From the NCBI GenBank assembly GCA_019119895.1, contig DWWD01000049.1:1-64000 (forward strand): DNA of 64,000 bases, read 5' to 3'. A program made the translations under genes and the position numbers. A model generated the notes under the pieces. The model saw only the letters and a program-made list of their open reading frames with translations, did not search any database and was not told the DNA's origin. The DNA comes from Candidatus Anaerostipes avistercoris. GTDB taxonomy: Bacteria; Bacillota; Clostridia; Lachnospirales; Lachnospiraceae. Below, piece after piece: positions 34,595-43,993 of this stretch (positions are counted from its first letter, which is position 1; the number at the start of each line of letters is the position of its first letter).

Positions 34595-36547
34595 CTAATT
34601 TATACTTTTTTTAGCATGGTTGTTGTATGGATGAAATTCTCTTCCTGAACCTGTATAGAACCGGCTGAACATTTCATAATATTCCAGTCGGAGTACCTGA
34701 ATTCCCACGACCAGGCCCTCCAGAGCACAGACCAGGATATTTCCAAATATAATGATGATCCAGTTAGGATTTCCCGCTCCGTCTGTAATTCCTCCGAGCA
34801 TCAAAACGACTTCCATCATAGCTGCATGACTGACTGCAAATGCCCCCACACGAACGAAAGAAATCGTGTTGGAAAAGAAGCTCAGCAGTGTTTCGAATAA
34901 TTCGAAAAATCCCTGAATCAAAAACATTCCGATTCCTTCTTCCATCTTTGCCTTCTTTCCCTGGATCATCTGTCCAAGCGGCTCTTTCAATACAAACAGC
35001 AGAATCGGAACTCCCAGGAAAATAACCATCATAATATTTCCAGGAGTTTTGTGTCCTGTCATATATAAAACGATGGTGGCAACAAGAAATCCGTAGAACA
35101 CAAGTCCCGCAACACCGTTGGGACTAAACAGCATATTCTCCTTATCCCCGCGCTTCCATGCGTTAATGATCTGGAACACCATTGCCAGAAGAATGAGCCC
35201 CATACCAAAAGCGACCGCTACGATAAATACCGTATTCAGCTGTCCCAGAAACGGCAGCTCGATCATAGCGTGCATCGGTGACAGCCATATCGGTTTTATG
35301 ATGGTTCCCTCAAATCCAAAGAAACTTCCGTACATAAATCCGAAAAATGTAGAAAAAATACCTGCGATTGAAATGATCCCTGCCAGGCTCATCTTTTTCT
35401 TCAGATAGATCAGCCCTCCTAAAACAAACAGGCATAATCCCTGCCCCACATCTCCAAACATTGCTCCAAAAATGAATGTATAAGTCAGAGCCACAAAAAT
35501 GGTCGGATCCATCTCATCATGAGCCGGAAGCCCATACATGCGGATAAACATCTCAAATGGCTGGAAAAACCTCGGATTCTTAAGTTTTGTCGGCGGATCG
35601 CCGAAAAACTTCTCCCGGCCTTCTTCTTCCACGATTGTGATCCTGTCGTCATTCTTTGTCTCTTCAATAAAAGCCGCCACATCTTTCTCACTCATCCAGC
35701 CGCATAAAATATAATAATCTTCCTGTTCTTCATTCTCCATGCGGGCAGCCATTTTTCTAACGTCAAAGTTATTTGACAGCTCCTCAAGCTTATATTTTGC
35801 TCCCAGTATTTTGACTGCCTGATCAGACAGATATTCTCCCATTGTCTTTTTAATATCTTCTGATTCCTGATCCAGAAGTTGAATCTGATGACGCATCTCC
35901 CGGCATACAACGGCCGGCACACCTTCATAATCTTCCGGAAGTTTTATTCTCTCAAAATGCAGAGATTTGAAAACAGAATCTACTTTTCCAGCCTCCTTGT
36001 GCGCCGCAAAGTAGCATCCATATACATAATTTTCATCTCTTGATCCTTCCAGAAATACCGCGTTCAGATCATCAAACAGATATTTCTCAAGTTTATGAAA
36101 ATAATCCAGGCTGACTCTTCCGAACCGCACGATCATATACCTGTATCGAAGAACTTCCTTTACATTCAGCTCCAGGGACTGGAATGGTTCCATCTGCCGG
36201 AGCTTTTCCATAATCTCATCTTTTGCTTTTTTTATTCTTTCATCTTTTGCTTTCAATTCGAGATAATCATGATTCAGATTCCGAATCAGATCAATCATCT
36301 CATCTGCAGAGAGCGAAGTATCCATCGGCACCGTCTGGTCCGGCAGCATGGCTGCATACTGCTCTGCTTTGTCCAATGGCTCTTTATACGGATTCAAATC
36401 CATAAACGGCAATAGATTATCCGTAGTCTTTAATTCCGTGATCGCATTCTCCAGCTGCATCTCATACTTGGATAAGTATTTGCTGGTCACCCGGTCAATA
36501 TCTGTCCTGGGTCCGGAAATGCTCAGGAATTTCATTTTAACTATCAT
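34595..36547 (-). CDS. V-type ATPase subunit I
   Basis: A 650-residue stator subunit. The N-terminal half (1-330) is cytoplasmic with long coiled segments, and the C-terminal half has seven or eight membrane helices. Stretches such as DEMDPTIFVALTYTFIFGAM and GMFLIQGFFELFETLLSFFS, then SFVRVGAFAVSHAAMMEVVL, are typical; the Arg in SFVRVGAFAVSHA is the conserved ion-path arginine. The start overlaps the stop of subunit C by 1 nt (TAATG), preceded by AGGAGG. Confidence 0.94.
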   Translation of the reverse strand: MIVKMKFLSISGPRTDIDRVTSKYLSKYEMQLENAITELKTTDNLLPFMDLNPYKEPLDKAEQYAAMLPDQTVPMDTSLSADEMIDLIRNLNHDYLELKAKDERIKKAKDEIMEKLRQMEPFQSLELNVKEVLRYRYMIVRFGRVSLDYFHKLEKYLFDDLNAVFLEGSRDENYVYGCYFAAHKEAGKVDSVFKSLHFERIKLPEDYEGVPAVVCREMRHQIQLLDQESEDIKKTMGEYLSDQAVKILGAKYKLEELSNNFDVRKMAARMENEEQEDYYILCGWMSEKDVAAFIEETKNDDRITIVEEEGREKFFGDPPTKLKNPRFFQPFEMFIRMYGLPAHDEMDPTIFVALTYTFIFGAMFGDVGQGLCLFVLGGLIYLKKKMSLAGIISIAGIFSTFFGFMYGSFFGFEGTIIKPIWLSPMHAMIELPFLGQLNTVFIVAVAFGMGLILLAMVFQIINAWKRGDKENMLFSPNGVAGLVFYGFLVATIVLYMTGHKTPGNIMMVIFLGVPILLFVLKEPLGQMIQGKKAKMEEGIGMFLIQGFFELFETLLSFFSNTISFVRVGAFAVSHAAMMEVVLMLGGITDGAGNPNWIIIIFGNILVCALEGLVVGIQVLRLEYYEMFSRFYTGSGREFHPYNNHAKKSIN

Positions 36548-37614
36548 TAGGCACTACCTCCTTGATATCTGAAATCTTGCAGAATATATCCCAGAATCTC
36601 TTTCTCTGATAATCCATACCGGATACACTCAAGCGCCGTTGTGATCCTGTAAATCTCTTCCTCCTTCAGGAACAAGTATCCCAGAAAACTGGCAAGAGAA
36701 TACGGATGATTTTGATACGCTGTCATAACAATATGTTTCAGATATTGTCTTTCTATCTTTTCTACATTATGCTGCTCATCAAACTGATACTTCCGACCAT
36801 AAAAAGATTCATTCAGACAGCGGAAAAACTCTTCGATCGAAGGTGCTTCCACCAGGTTCTTAAACTCATCTCTGGTAAGCCGGTACTGGATCGGTATCAG
36901 CAGGGTGTAAATATCCGGCGGCAGCATACGATAATATTTCTTTGCCCGGTAAATCCACTGAAGATTCATCAGATCAATCTGGCTTCCCAGGTTTTTCTTA
37001 ATGGTTTCTTGTTCTTCCTTTTTCCAATTGCCTTTCCGGATCTTCCAAAGCATGGAATAATAATACATTTCCAGGGCCAAATCATAGTCAAATAATGTTG
37101 ATGCCCCAGATTCCCGGATTTTTGCCAGTGGTGCATAATACTCGGTATCCTTGAGATGATCCACCAGATCATCAATATTATTGGACATGATCAGCTGGTC
37201 GATGCGTATATCCGAGTACCGGTCAAAAAATGTTTTCTTATAATCCAGATCAAACGGGGCATTATAATGGTTAAACACAATTCTTAAACAATATTTAATT
37301 AAATCAACTTCATACCGCTTCATAAAAATTTTCAGAAATTTCTTCTGATCAATACTCGCAAAGCGGTACAGCCTGGTATAGTCATCATACAATGACTGAA
37401 CCAGAACCTTTTCAATACTTCCACGGTGATATAATGATTCATCCATCTGGTCGATCAGCTTCCCGTAGGATTTTGTCTCCTTCAGATAATATATGACTTC
37501 TGTCACCGTCTGCATAGCGGCAATCTTGCGGTAATCTTCTGATTTCAGCAATTTCGCACGCATTGCGCGGATCTTCGTGACAATCCCGCTGTACTCCATC
37601 ACGTCTTTGATCAT
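36547..37614 (-). CDS. V-type ATPase subunit C
   Basis: A 355-residue helical protein linking the rotor shaft to the K ring (AC39/subunit d family). It contains DYRKIAAMQTVTEVIYYLKET near the start and repeated YxR/YxK helical motifs. It precedes subunit I with a 1-nt overlap and follows subunit H by 23 nt. Confidence 0.88.
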   Translation of the reverse strand: MIKDVMEYSGIVTKIRAMRAKLLKSEDYRKIAAMQTVTEVIYYLKETKSYGKLIDQMDESLYHRGSIEKVLVQSLYDDYTRLYRFASIDQKKFLKIFMKRYEVDLIKYCLRIVFNHYNAPFDLDYKKTFFDRYSDIRIDQLIMSNNIDDLVDHLKDTEYYAPLAKIRESGASTLFDYDLALEMYYYSMLWKIRKGNWKKEEQETIKKNLGSQIDLMNLQWIYRAKKYYRMLPPDIYTLLIPIQYRLTRDEFKNLVEAPSIEEFFRCLNESFYGRKYQFDEQHNVEKIERQYLKHIVMTAYQNHPYSLASFLGYLFLKEEEIYRITTALECIRYGLSEKEILGYILQDFRYQGGSA

Positions 37615-37637
37615 TTTCCGCCTCCTAATAAGTCCTG

Positions 37638-37949
37638 TTAAACCTCAATGATCCTATCGAAAATTTCCTTTGCATACGCAGTATGGTTTTTTTCAAAATC
37701 TTGTTTCAGGAACCGGATCTCGCTGCTGTTCTGTTCTCCCTGCTGTTCCATCAGCTTATCCATATTCTCTTCTAATTTCGATCGTATGGTATTGATCTGA
37801 TGTTTTGTTTCCTTCTCCAATTCCAGATCAAACAGGTCTCTTTTCTCCTGCATCTCTTTTTCCTGCAGATGCTTCTGATCCTCAGCATTTTCTACAATGG
37901 CCCTTGCGGTCTTTTCAATTTCTGCCAGTTTTTCTGCAATTCCATCCAT
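37638..37949 (-). CDS. V-type ATPase peripheral stalk subunit G/H
   Basis: A 103-residue, almost entirely helical, charged protein with heptad-like spacing (EKLAEIEKTARAIVENAEDQ then Glu/Lys-rich repeats). By size and position at the head of the operon it is the AhaH/NtpF-like partner of subunit E. Sequence identity in this family is low, so the call leans on context. The ATG follows AAGGAGGC. Confidence 0.75.
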   Translation of the reverse strand: MDGIAEKLAEIEKTARAIVENAEDQKHLQEKEMQEKRDLFDLELEKETKHQINTIRSKLEENMDKLMEQQGEQNSSEIRFLKQDFEKNHTAYAKEIFDRIIEV

Positions 37950-38024
37950 AAAAAAGCCTCCTTTCTGACCGTCAGATTCTATATCCCCTATTTTAGCTCT
38001 ATCTTTTCAAATTTACCAGCTTTT

Positions 38025-38053
38025 TATAAAATTCTTAGCAGAATTTTTAGCAA
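38025..38053 (-). promoter_or_regulatory. V-ATPase operon promoter with palindromic spacer
   Basis: Minus-strand TTGCTA (38048-38053), 17-nt spacer, TTTATA (38025-38030). A perfect 8-bp palindrome with a 4-base centre (AAAATTCT at 38028-38035, AGAATTTT at 38040-38047) fills the spacer and touches the -10, as an operator would. Confidence 0.45.
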
Positions 38054-38066
38054 AAAGCACAAAAAA

Positions 38067-38751
38067 TCATAGATTCCCATAAATTTTTTCCGCATCCGCT
38101 ATGTACCCCGGATTCCCATCCATATCCTCGTCTGCTCCTGCCGTAACCAGTATGTATTCCTTCCCTTTTATTCTGGCCAAACTTGCCAGACATAATCCGG
38201 CACGGCTGGTATGTCCTGTCTTTCCTCCGAGAAATTCTCCCTCCTCCAGCTGGAGATCATCTCTGTAATCATACAGTGTGCTCTTTAATACCATTCCCGA
38301 CGGATGGAAATTCGATGGCGAGGTCCGCCATTTTCTCTTCCGAACCTTCCAGGTATTTGGAAATACGAAGACAGCATTCCGCCCCTGACGGAAGCATCAT
38401 TCCATAGAGCAGATCCCGTATGCTCACTGACTCTCCCGGTTCAAATCCTGCCAGAGAAGCTCCCTGCTCTTTGGCTGTACGGATCATACTGTCTTCCATT
38501 ATGACCCGCCGGTCCAGATCCGATACCTGTTCCAACGCCACGAGACATGTCATAATTTTGGTCATGGACGCAGGATAGATTCTGCGGCCGCCTTTTTTCT
38601 GAGCAATGATTTTCTCCCCGTCTCTTTCCATCAGCGCCGCATACGGACTTTGAATTCCTGCCAGCATCCGATTCTGGAATAATATAAATGCAGCCATAAG
38701 ACACACGGCCGCCGCTGTCGTCCGGATTATGGTTTTTCTTGTCTTCTTCAT
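38067..38751 (-). pseudogene. DD-carboxypeptidase pseudogene (internal deletion and frameshift)
   Basis: Two frames together give a D-alanyl-D-alanine carboxypeptidase missing its middle. The first part (38751 down to 38269) has a membrane anchor and the SxxK motif YPASMTKI, then MMLPSGAECCL, where the usual SGN is SGA. Reading breaks off after ADLAIEF. The second part (frame seen from 38294) resumes with HPSGMVLKSTLYDY, the usual sequence before the KTG box, and has FLGGKTGHTSRAGLCLASLA. About 80-90 residues between are gone and the junction near 38320 is out of frame. The start at 38751 follows AGGAGG. It is divergent from the two-component genes. Confidence 0.8.
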
Positions 38752-38884
38752 GCTTTCCTCCTTGATCTCTTGTTTCTGTTTCTGATGTTCCTTATAATCA
38801 AAAGAGGAAAAGTGTTTGTCAATATATTTGCCCTCAACGAAGCTGATCTGGCCCAAACGTTATTTCCCGAATGTTTTTTGCGGC

Positions 38885-38974
38885 ATTCCGGCTTTGTTCC
38901 GGGTAAGTTTATGGATTTTGCCTGATTTTTCTGTATGATGCACTTGTAACAGAAAACAAGGAGATCAGGCAAAA
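38885..38974 (+). promoter_or_regulatory. Control region of the two-component system with repeated motif
   Basis: Two direct repeats ATTCCGG/GTTCCGG (38885-38891 and 38896-38902) are spaced 11 bp. An 11-bp perfect inverted repeat TTTTGCCTGAT/ATCAGGCAAAA (38916-38926, 38964-38974) has an inner TTTTCTG/CAGAAAA pair. A possible -10 TATGAT lies in its centre (38934-38939), with no clear -35. This suggests an activated promoter. Confidence 0.4.
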
Positions 38975-38986
38975 GAAAGGAATCTT

Positions 38987-39748
38987 ATGTTAAAAATTAT
39001 TCTGTGTGATGATGACCCGTTTATATTAAAAATCATCCAGGAACAGATTGAGGGGATTCTGTCCAGTCAGGGACTTGACGGCAGAATCGTGTGTATTTCT
39101 TCCAACGGCAAAGATATGATTTCTTATCTGAAAAACCACCCGGAAGAATATCTGTTTTTTCTGGATCTTGATTTTGGAAACAATGAATTTAATGGGATTG
39201 ATCTTGCAAAACAGATTCGTTCCATTGTTCCCGGATCAAAAATCGTATTTGTAACCAATCACTATGAACTTGCCCTGGATGTTTTAAAGTCCGGGACGGA
39301 GCCTTTCGGATTTATTGAAAAAACAACCGATATTCATAAAATGAACCGGAACTGCTATCAATATCTCTATCTGGCCAACAAACAAATGAATGTCAGCCTG
39401 GGAACCCCGGATCAGCGGACCATTACCATCCGTCCGGGATTTGACGAAGAAATTCAGCTTCCGGTCCAGGATATTTTATATGTGGAAGCTGTAAAGACAA
39501 AATCTCACTGCATCTGTTATCACACGATCAACGGATCATCCATTACAGTGAGAGAATCCATGGAACACGCCATGTCCCGCCTGGGAGACGGATTTGTCCG
39601 GAGCCACCGCTCCGTGATCGTCCAGAAATGTCATATGATCGGCATGGAAGACGGCATGATCCGGCTGGTGAACGGGGCTTTTGCTCCCTGTTCGTTCCGT
39701 CTGAGAAATGAAATGAAAGGAATTATTTATGGAAACAAAAAGCAGTAA
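38987..39748 (+). CDS. LytTR-type response regulator (AgrA-like)
   Basis: A 253-residue regulator. The receiver domain (1-120) has the acidic pocket CDDDPF and the phospho-acceptor Asp in FFLDLDF. The LytTR DNA-binding domain (about 145-248) has DILYVEAVKTKSHC and GFVRSHRSVIVQK. Such regulators control virulence, bacteriocin or cell-envelope genes. The ATG follows AAAGGAATCTT. It overlaps the kinase gene by 20 nt. Confidence 0.93.
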   Translation: MLKIILCDDDPFILKIIQEQIEGILSSQGLDGRIVCISSNGKDMISYLKNHPEEYLFFLDLDFGNNEFNGIDLAKQIRSIVPGSKIVFVTNHYELALDVLKSGTEPFGFIEKTTDIHKMNRNCYQYLYLANKQMNVSLGTPDQRTITIRPGFDEEIQLPVQDILYVEAVKTKSHCICYHTINGSSITVRESMEHAMSRLGDGFVRSHRSVIVQKCHMIGMEDGMIRLVNGAFAPCSFRLRNEMKGIIYGNKKQ

Positions 39749-41198
39749 CTATCACTGGCTGTATCTTATATTTTCCTGTCTTTGCGCCAGTATCAGTCTT
39801 CTGATTCCTTTTGTCAGAATGACCGGAACTACTTTTATGGAATATCTGGTAATCGCTTTTACCGGAATTTTCGCAATCCGGATCCTGAACCTTCTGGATC
39901 TGAAATTTCCCGATTATCTGCTGCTGTTTGCCGGAACATTTACAGCCATTACGCAGTCCTTCATTATTATGAACGCTTCCATTTTCTTTATATTTTTTGT
40001 TTTTTTCGGGGTCAGCGCCATAAGACAGGAACTGCAGCATGGGAAGGTGCTGTACACCTGGCTTGCTTTTATTGTATTCCTGCTGAACCGGATGTTTTTA
40101 TTGTATATTTATGAGGGATTCCAGCCGCTGTACTATCAGGCAACCAATGATCTGCCCAATGCTTCTCTGATCAAAATCGGCGTCTTCCTGCTGCTGTCCG
40201 CAGGAATTCTCCTGATTGATTTTTTACTGATCGTACTGATCCGGCATTTTTTTCAGCCCGGGCTTCTCAAAATATCTCAGCTGGAATTTTTCTATCCGCA
40301 GATTGCCCGGCATTTTCTGATCAGTTCCCTGATCATTTTTATCATTGGGTTTATATTTGAATATCTGCTCCTGCAGATTCCCGTTGCCTCTGATTTAGCT
40401 CTGTCCGAATATTTGTACGGAATGCTGTATGAGAAGATATCCGTCCTTGCCGCATTATTTTCTGCTGTTGTGATTTTTATCCAGCTGTTTATTCTGGTCA
40501 TTTTACTTAAGTTCTCCAAATACCGGTTCTCAATCGATGCCAGACGGAGACACGAGGAAAATCTGACGCTGTACAGCAATGATCTGGAAAAAAATCTTTC
40601 CGAAGTGAGGGGTTTGAAACATGACATGAAAAACATTCTCTTCACACTCAGCCACATGATCGAAGAAAGCGGAGATTCTGAGCTGAAGCAGTATTTTCAG
40701 AATACGGTAAATCCCTATTTTCAGGAGGAGTTAAAGAAAAATGACCTGTACGCCTCCCTGCAGCCTATTGAAGATGAACAGCTGAAGGCTTTCTTATATT
40801 ATAAGTTTACATCTGCTGCCCACAGCAAATGCCAGATTCGGTTTGTCTGTCAGAATGAAATCCCGTGGCATATCTTTTCCGATGAAATAGATTTCCTGGA
40901 CTTCGTACGAATCATCGGAATCTTTCTGGACAATGCCATGGAAGAAGCTGTCAATACCGAAGAAAAAGAGATTACCATTCTTCTGACCGGCCGGGAAAAT
41001 GCCTGCGAAATCCGCATCGAGAATTCCATCCGCCCACAGAAGGAAGTGGTGGCCGGTTTATCTGACAAAGGACTGGGAAGAGGAAACGGCCTGCTGATCG
41101 CAGACCAGATTTTAAAAAGATATCCGAACATTATCCTTAATTCTTACACAAGAAACGGAATTTTTGTTCAGAGTCTGCTGATCCAGACTCTTTCATAA
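39729..41198 (+). CDS. GHKL sensor histidine kinase (AgrC-like)
   Basis: A 489-residue kinase with six or seven membrane helices in the first 265 residues, without a recognisable extracellular sensor domain. The histidine region LKHDMKNILFTLSHMIEE and the GHKL ATPase domain with IFLDNAMEEAV (N box) and GLGRGNGLLI (G box) follow. This is the AgrC/ComD type architecture, which often senses peptides. No peptide precursor gene was found nearby. Confidence 0.93.
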   Translation: METKSSNYHWLYLIFSCLCASISLLIPFVRMTGTTFMEYLVIAFTGIFAIRILNLLDLKFPDYLLLFAGTFTAITQSFIIMNASIFFIFFVFFGVSAIRQELQHGKVLYTWLAFIVFLLNRMFLLYIYEGFQPLYYQATNDLPNASLIKIGVFLLLSAGILLIDFLLIVLIRHFFQPGLLKISQLEFFYPQIARHFLISSLIIFIIGFIFEYLLLQIPVASDLALSEYLYGMLYEKISVLAALFSAVVIFIQLFILVILLKFSKYRFSIDARRRHEENLTLYSNDLEKNLSEVRGLKHDMKNILFTLSHMIEESGDSELKQYFQNTVNPYFQEELKKNDLYASLQPIEDEQLKAFLYYKFTSAAHSKCQIRFVCQNEIPWHIFSDEIDFLDFVRIIGIFLDNAMEEAVNTEEKEITILLTGRENACEIRIENSIRPQKEVVAGLSDKGLGRGNGLLIADQILKRYPNIILNSYTRNGIFVQSLLIQTLS

Positions 41199-41202
41199 CT
41201 TT

Positions 41203-41218
41203 CTTTTGCCTGATCTCC
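41203..41218 (+). repeat. Third copy of the TTTTGCCTGAT element before the VanZ-like gene
   Basis: CTTTTGCCTGATCTCC at 41203-41218 is the exact reverse complement of 38960-38975. It lies 25 nt before the VanZ-like start codon. Confidence 0.6.
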
Positions 41219-41243
41219 ATATAAAAACGCAAAGGAGTTCGTT

Positions 41244-42506
41244 ATGAAGAAAAAATTTACCAATGAACATTTTAACCTGCTGTTCTTCCTTATGTTCCTT
41301 TTTTATATGGTCATTCTGATCAAAATCGTTCTGCTCAGAGATACTTCCCTTTCATCTCTGCCGGAACATTTTTCCGCGGATTATCAGGGCTTCCGCTCTC
41401 TGAATCTGGTGCCGTTCCAGACCTTCCGCACGTTTGCCTCCATGATATCATCCGGCAGGCTGCTGTGGGCCTTTTCCAACATAGCCGGCAATGCGCTGAT
41501 TTTCCTTCCCTATGGTTATCTCTTATCTCTCCTGGGGAAGAAAAAATATGCGCCGCTTAAGATCATACTGACCGCCGCCGTCCTGAGCATCCTGTTTGAA
41601 GTCCTTCAGTACCGCTTCTATCTGGGAAGCGCCGACATTGATGATGTTATCCTGAATATTTTGGGAACCTGCCTGGGCATTCTGTGTTTCCGGCTTATCT
41701 CCGTCATCTTTCGCAAAAGACCTTCCGGACTCTATAAAGCAAGCATTCTTCTCGCCCTTGCAGCTTTTCTAGGAGCATCTGCCGTCGGATATTTTGAATT
41801 CGGCAGCCGGCTTGGAATTGCCGCTTACAGCGAGGAAACCGTCGGAGGGGAGAAAGTACCGGACCGGCAGCCGGATTACAGCGGTTATTTTTCTTCCGGC
41901 AGTCCTTCCAAAATTACGGTACAGAATTCTGTTGACGATGCCTATGCACAGCAGACAGATTTCACAGTGGGAAAAGATACCACGATTTACTACCTGGAAA
42001 TAACCACCGGCAGACTGAACCCGAATCATGTGACCCAAACCTATAAACTTTACAGCCCGTCACAGCTGGCATCCATAAAAAAGCACTCCCGTGCCATGAT
42101 CTGGCACTCCAAAACATCCGGCAGCAGCACGGCCGATGTTATCGTCCTCTCGGATCTGGATGAAGAAGAAACCAGCGGCGATATATCGTTTGGTTCCGAC
42201 GATCCTCACAGGCTGACCGGTTATATCAACAAAATCGGAGACGGACAGTGTACTGTCAACAAAATTGACTCCTATGAATTAAAAGACGGCGGATCCGTTT
42301 CCACCAGCACCAAACTTTACATTCCGGTGCAGTACAAAGAAAATATTCCTGTTACCATCCGGGATGTATACGAAAACGGCAGCAGCTATAAGGACCGCAG
42401 GGGAAACATTCAGGATTTGAAACAAGATTCTTTCGTGACCATTGAAGGAAATTATAAAGAACAAATTTTTCACGGAGAAAAAATCATCATTCAAATCTTT
42501 CATTGA
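41244..42506 (+). CDS. VanZ-like membrane protein with extracellular C-terminal domain
   Basis: A 420-residue protein. The first 185 residues are a VanZ domain with five helices, including the motif SLNLVPFQTF, GNALIFLPYGYLL and LQYRFYLGSADIDDVILNIL. VanZ in Enterococcus gives low-level teicoplanin resistance by an unknown mechanism. The additional 230 residues are soluble and probably outside the cell, and I do not recognise them. The gene follows the kinase by 45 nt and shares its control element, so it is the likely output of the two-component system. Confidence 0.82.
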   Translation: MKKKFTNEHFNLLFFLMFLFYMVILIKIVLLRDTSLSSLPEHFSADYQGFRSLNLVPFQTFRTFASMISSGRLLWAFSNIAGNALIFLPYGYLLSLLGKKKYAPLKIILTAAVLSILFEVLQYRFYLGSADIDDVILNILGTCLGILCFRLISVIFRKRPSGLYKASILLALAAFLGASAVGYFEFGSRLGIAAYSEETVGGEKVPDRQPDYSGYFSSGSPSKITVQNSVDDAYAQQTDFTVGKDTTIYYLEITTGRLNPNHVTQTYKLYSPSQLASIKKHSRAMIWHSKTSGSSTADVIVLSDLDEEETSGDISFGSDDPHRLTGYINKIGDGQCTVNKIDSYELKDGGSVSTSTKLYIPVQYKENIPVTIRDVYENGSSYKDRRGNIQDLKQDSFVTIEGNYKEQIFHGEKIIIQIFH

Positions 42507-42532
42507 TCAGCCTTCCGTGAAAGATGATGACG

Positions 42533-42570
42533 AAAGGGAGCGTATCAAATCGGCGATACGCTCCCTTTGT
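42533..42570. terminator. Bidirectional terminator
   Basis: An 11-bp perfect stem GGGAGCGTATC/GATACGCTCCC (42536-42546 with 42555-42565) lies between the convergent VanZ-like and ABC transporter operons. The flanking A/T runs are short. Confidence 0.78.
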
Positions 42571-42576
42571 CATAAT

Positions 42577-43299
42577 TTATAGTACTTTGCTTAAGAATTC
42601 TTTTGTTCTTGTTTCTTTCGGATGATCAAAAATCTGTTCCGGAGTTCCTTCTTCCAGAATGATTCCCCCATCCATAAACAGCACACGGTCCGCCACTTCT
42701 TTGGCGAATCCCATCTCGTGAGTTACCACCACCATGGTCATACCTTCCTGAGCCAGCTGTTTCATAACTTCCAGTACTTCTCCTACCATCTCAGGATCCA
42801 GCGCGGAAGTCGGTTCGTCAAACAGCATAACTTCCGGTGACAGCGCCAGGGATCTGGCAATCGCCACACGCTGTTTCTGTCCGCCGGACAGCTGTGCCGG
42901 ATAACTGTCTGCCTTGTCTCCCACTCCGACACGATTGAGAAGTTCCATTGCTGTTTTCTTTGCTTCCTCTTCGCTGTACATTTTGTGGCGAATTGGAGCC
43001 AGGGTCACATTTTCAAGAATTGTCAGATGCGGAAACAGGTTAAAGTGCTGGAACACCATGCCGACCTTTTTCCTCAGATTATCTACATCCAGATTCTTAT
43101 CCATCAGATTGGTTCCGCCAATGGTAATTTCTCCCTTTGTCGGTGTTTCCAGAAGATTCAGACACCGCAGAAAGGTACTTTTTCCTGATCCGGACGCGCC
43201 GATGACGCAGACACATTCTCCTTTGCCGATATGGCAGTCAATTCCTTTTAATACTTCCAGCTTTCCAAAATATTTATGTAAATCTTTAACGTATATCAC
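42577..43299 (-). CDS. Amino acid ABC transporter ATP-binding protein
   Basis: A 240-residue ATPase of the polar amino acid (GlnQ/HisP) class. It has Walker [14 protein letters not shown] loop [13 protein letters not shown], signature [13 protein letters not shown], Walker [15 protein letters not shown] and the switch His in [10 protein letters not shown] choose the GTG at 43299: AAAGGAG lies 11 nt upstream, while the ATG at 43326 lacks a ribosome site. The start overlaps the permease gene by about 14 nt. Confidence 0.94.
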   Translation of the reverse strand: MIYVKDLHKYFGKLEVLKGIDCHIGKGECVCVIGASGSGKSTFLRCLNLLETPTKGEITIGGTNLMDKNLDVDNLRKKVGMVFQHFNLFPHLTILENVTLAPIRHKMYSEEEAKKTAMELLNRVGVGDKADSYPAQLSGGQKQRVAIARSLALSPEVMLFDEPTSALDPEMVGEVLEVMKQLAQEGMTMVVVTHEMGFAKEVADRVLFMDGGIILEEGTPEQIFDHPKETRTKEFLSKVL

Positions 43300-43972
43300 T
43301 TTGTCTGAGTCTCCTTTCAAATGCATTCAGTCCAATGGTCAGTATCTTTACCAACACATAGTAAATTAATGCGCATCCGATCAAAGGCACAAACATGATA
43401 TAAGTTCTGGAAACAATAAAATCAGATGCCTTTGTCAGATCCTGGATGGCAACGTATCCCAGAATCGCCGTTTCTTTGATCAATACGATAAATTCATTTC
43501 CCAGAGCAGGAAGAATATTTTTTACTGCCTGCGGAAGGATGATATAACGCATGGTTTCTGTATAAGACAAACCGAGGGACCGGCCTGCTTCCATCTGCCC
43601 GTTATCGACTGCCATGATTCCGGCGCGGATAATTTCCGCTACATATGCAGAACTGTTGATACCAAATGTTACGATTCCCGCAACCATTCCCATCTGTGTC
43701 TGGAAAACAAGGAAATAAATGATCAATAACTGTACAACGGTAGGTGTTCCACGGATGATGTCAATATAAATATTGGCAATCACCGAAAATATTGTTTTCT
43801 TTCCTTTTCGTACCTCCGTCATCTTCATCAATGCCAAAATCATGCCCAGAAGAATTCCCAGCAAAACGGCAGCAATGGATACGCCGATGGTAACCTTCAG
43901 ACCGTCCAGAAACATCTTATAACGGTCCGCTTCTATAAATACCTGATAAATATCTGATTGTAACTGCTCCAT
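43286..43972 (-). CDS. Amino acid ABC transporter permease
   Basis: A 228-residue membrane permease of the His/Glu/Gln/Arg class. The first helix segment follows [20 protein letters not shown] and the cytoplasmic EAA loop reads [20 protein letters not shown]. The ATG at 43972 is preferred over a TTG two codons earlier. Part of the four-gene transporter operon. Confidence 0.93.
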   Translation of the reverse strand: MEQLQSDIYQVFIEADRYKMFLDGLKVTIGVSIAAVLLGILLGMILALMKMTEVRKGKKTIFSVIANIYIDIIRGTPTVVQLLIIYFLVFQTQMGMVAGIVTFGINSSAYVAEIIRAGIMAVDNGQMEAGRSLGLSYTETMRYIILPQAVKNILPALGNEFIVLIKETAILGYVAIQDLTKASDFIVSRTYIMFVPLIGCALIYYVLVKILTIGLNAFERRLRQSDIR

Positions 43973-43993
43973 TTTCAAAAGCCTTTCTAAGAA

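Noticed and set aside
41244..42506. VanZ-like gene as a glycopeptide resistance determinant
   Set aside because: No vanH, vanA or vanX ligase/peptidase genes are present; VanZ-domain proteins are common in Firmicutes without resistance.
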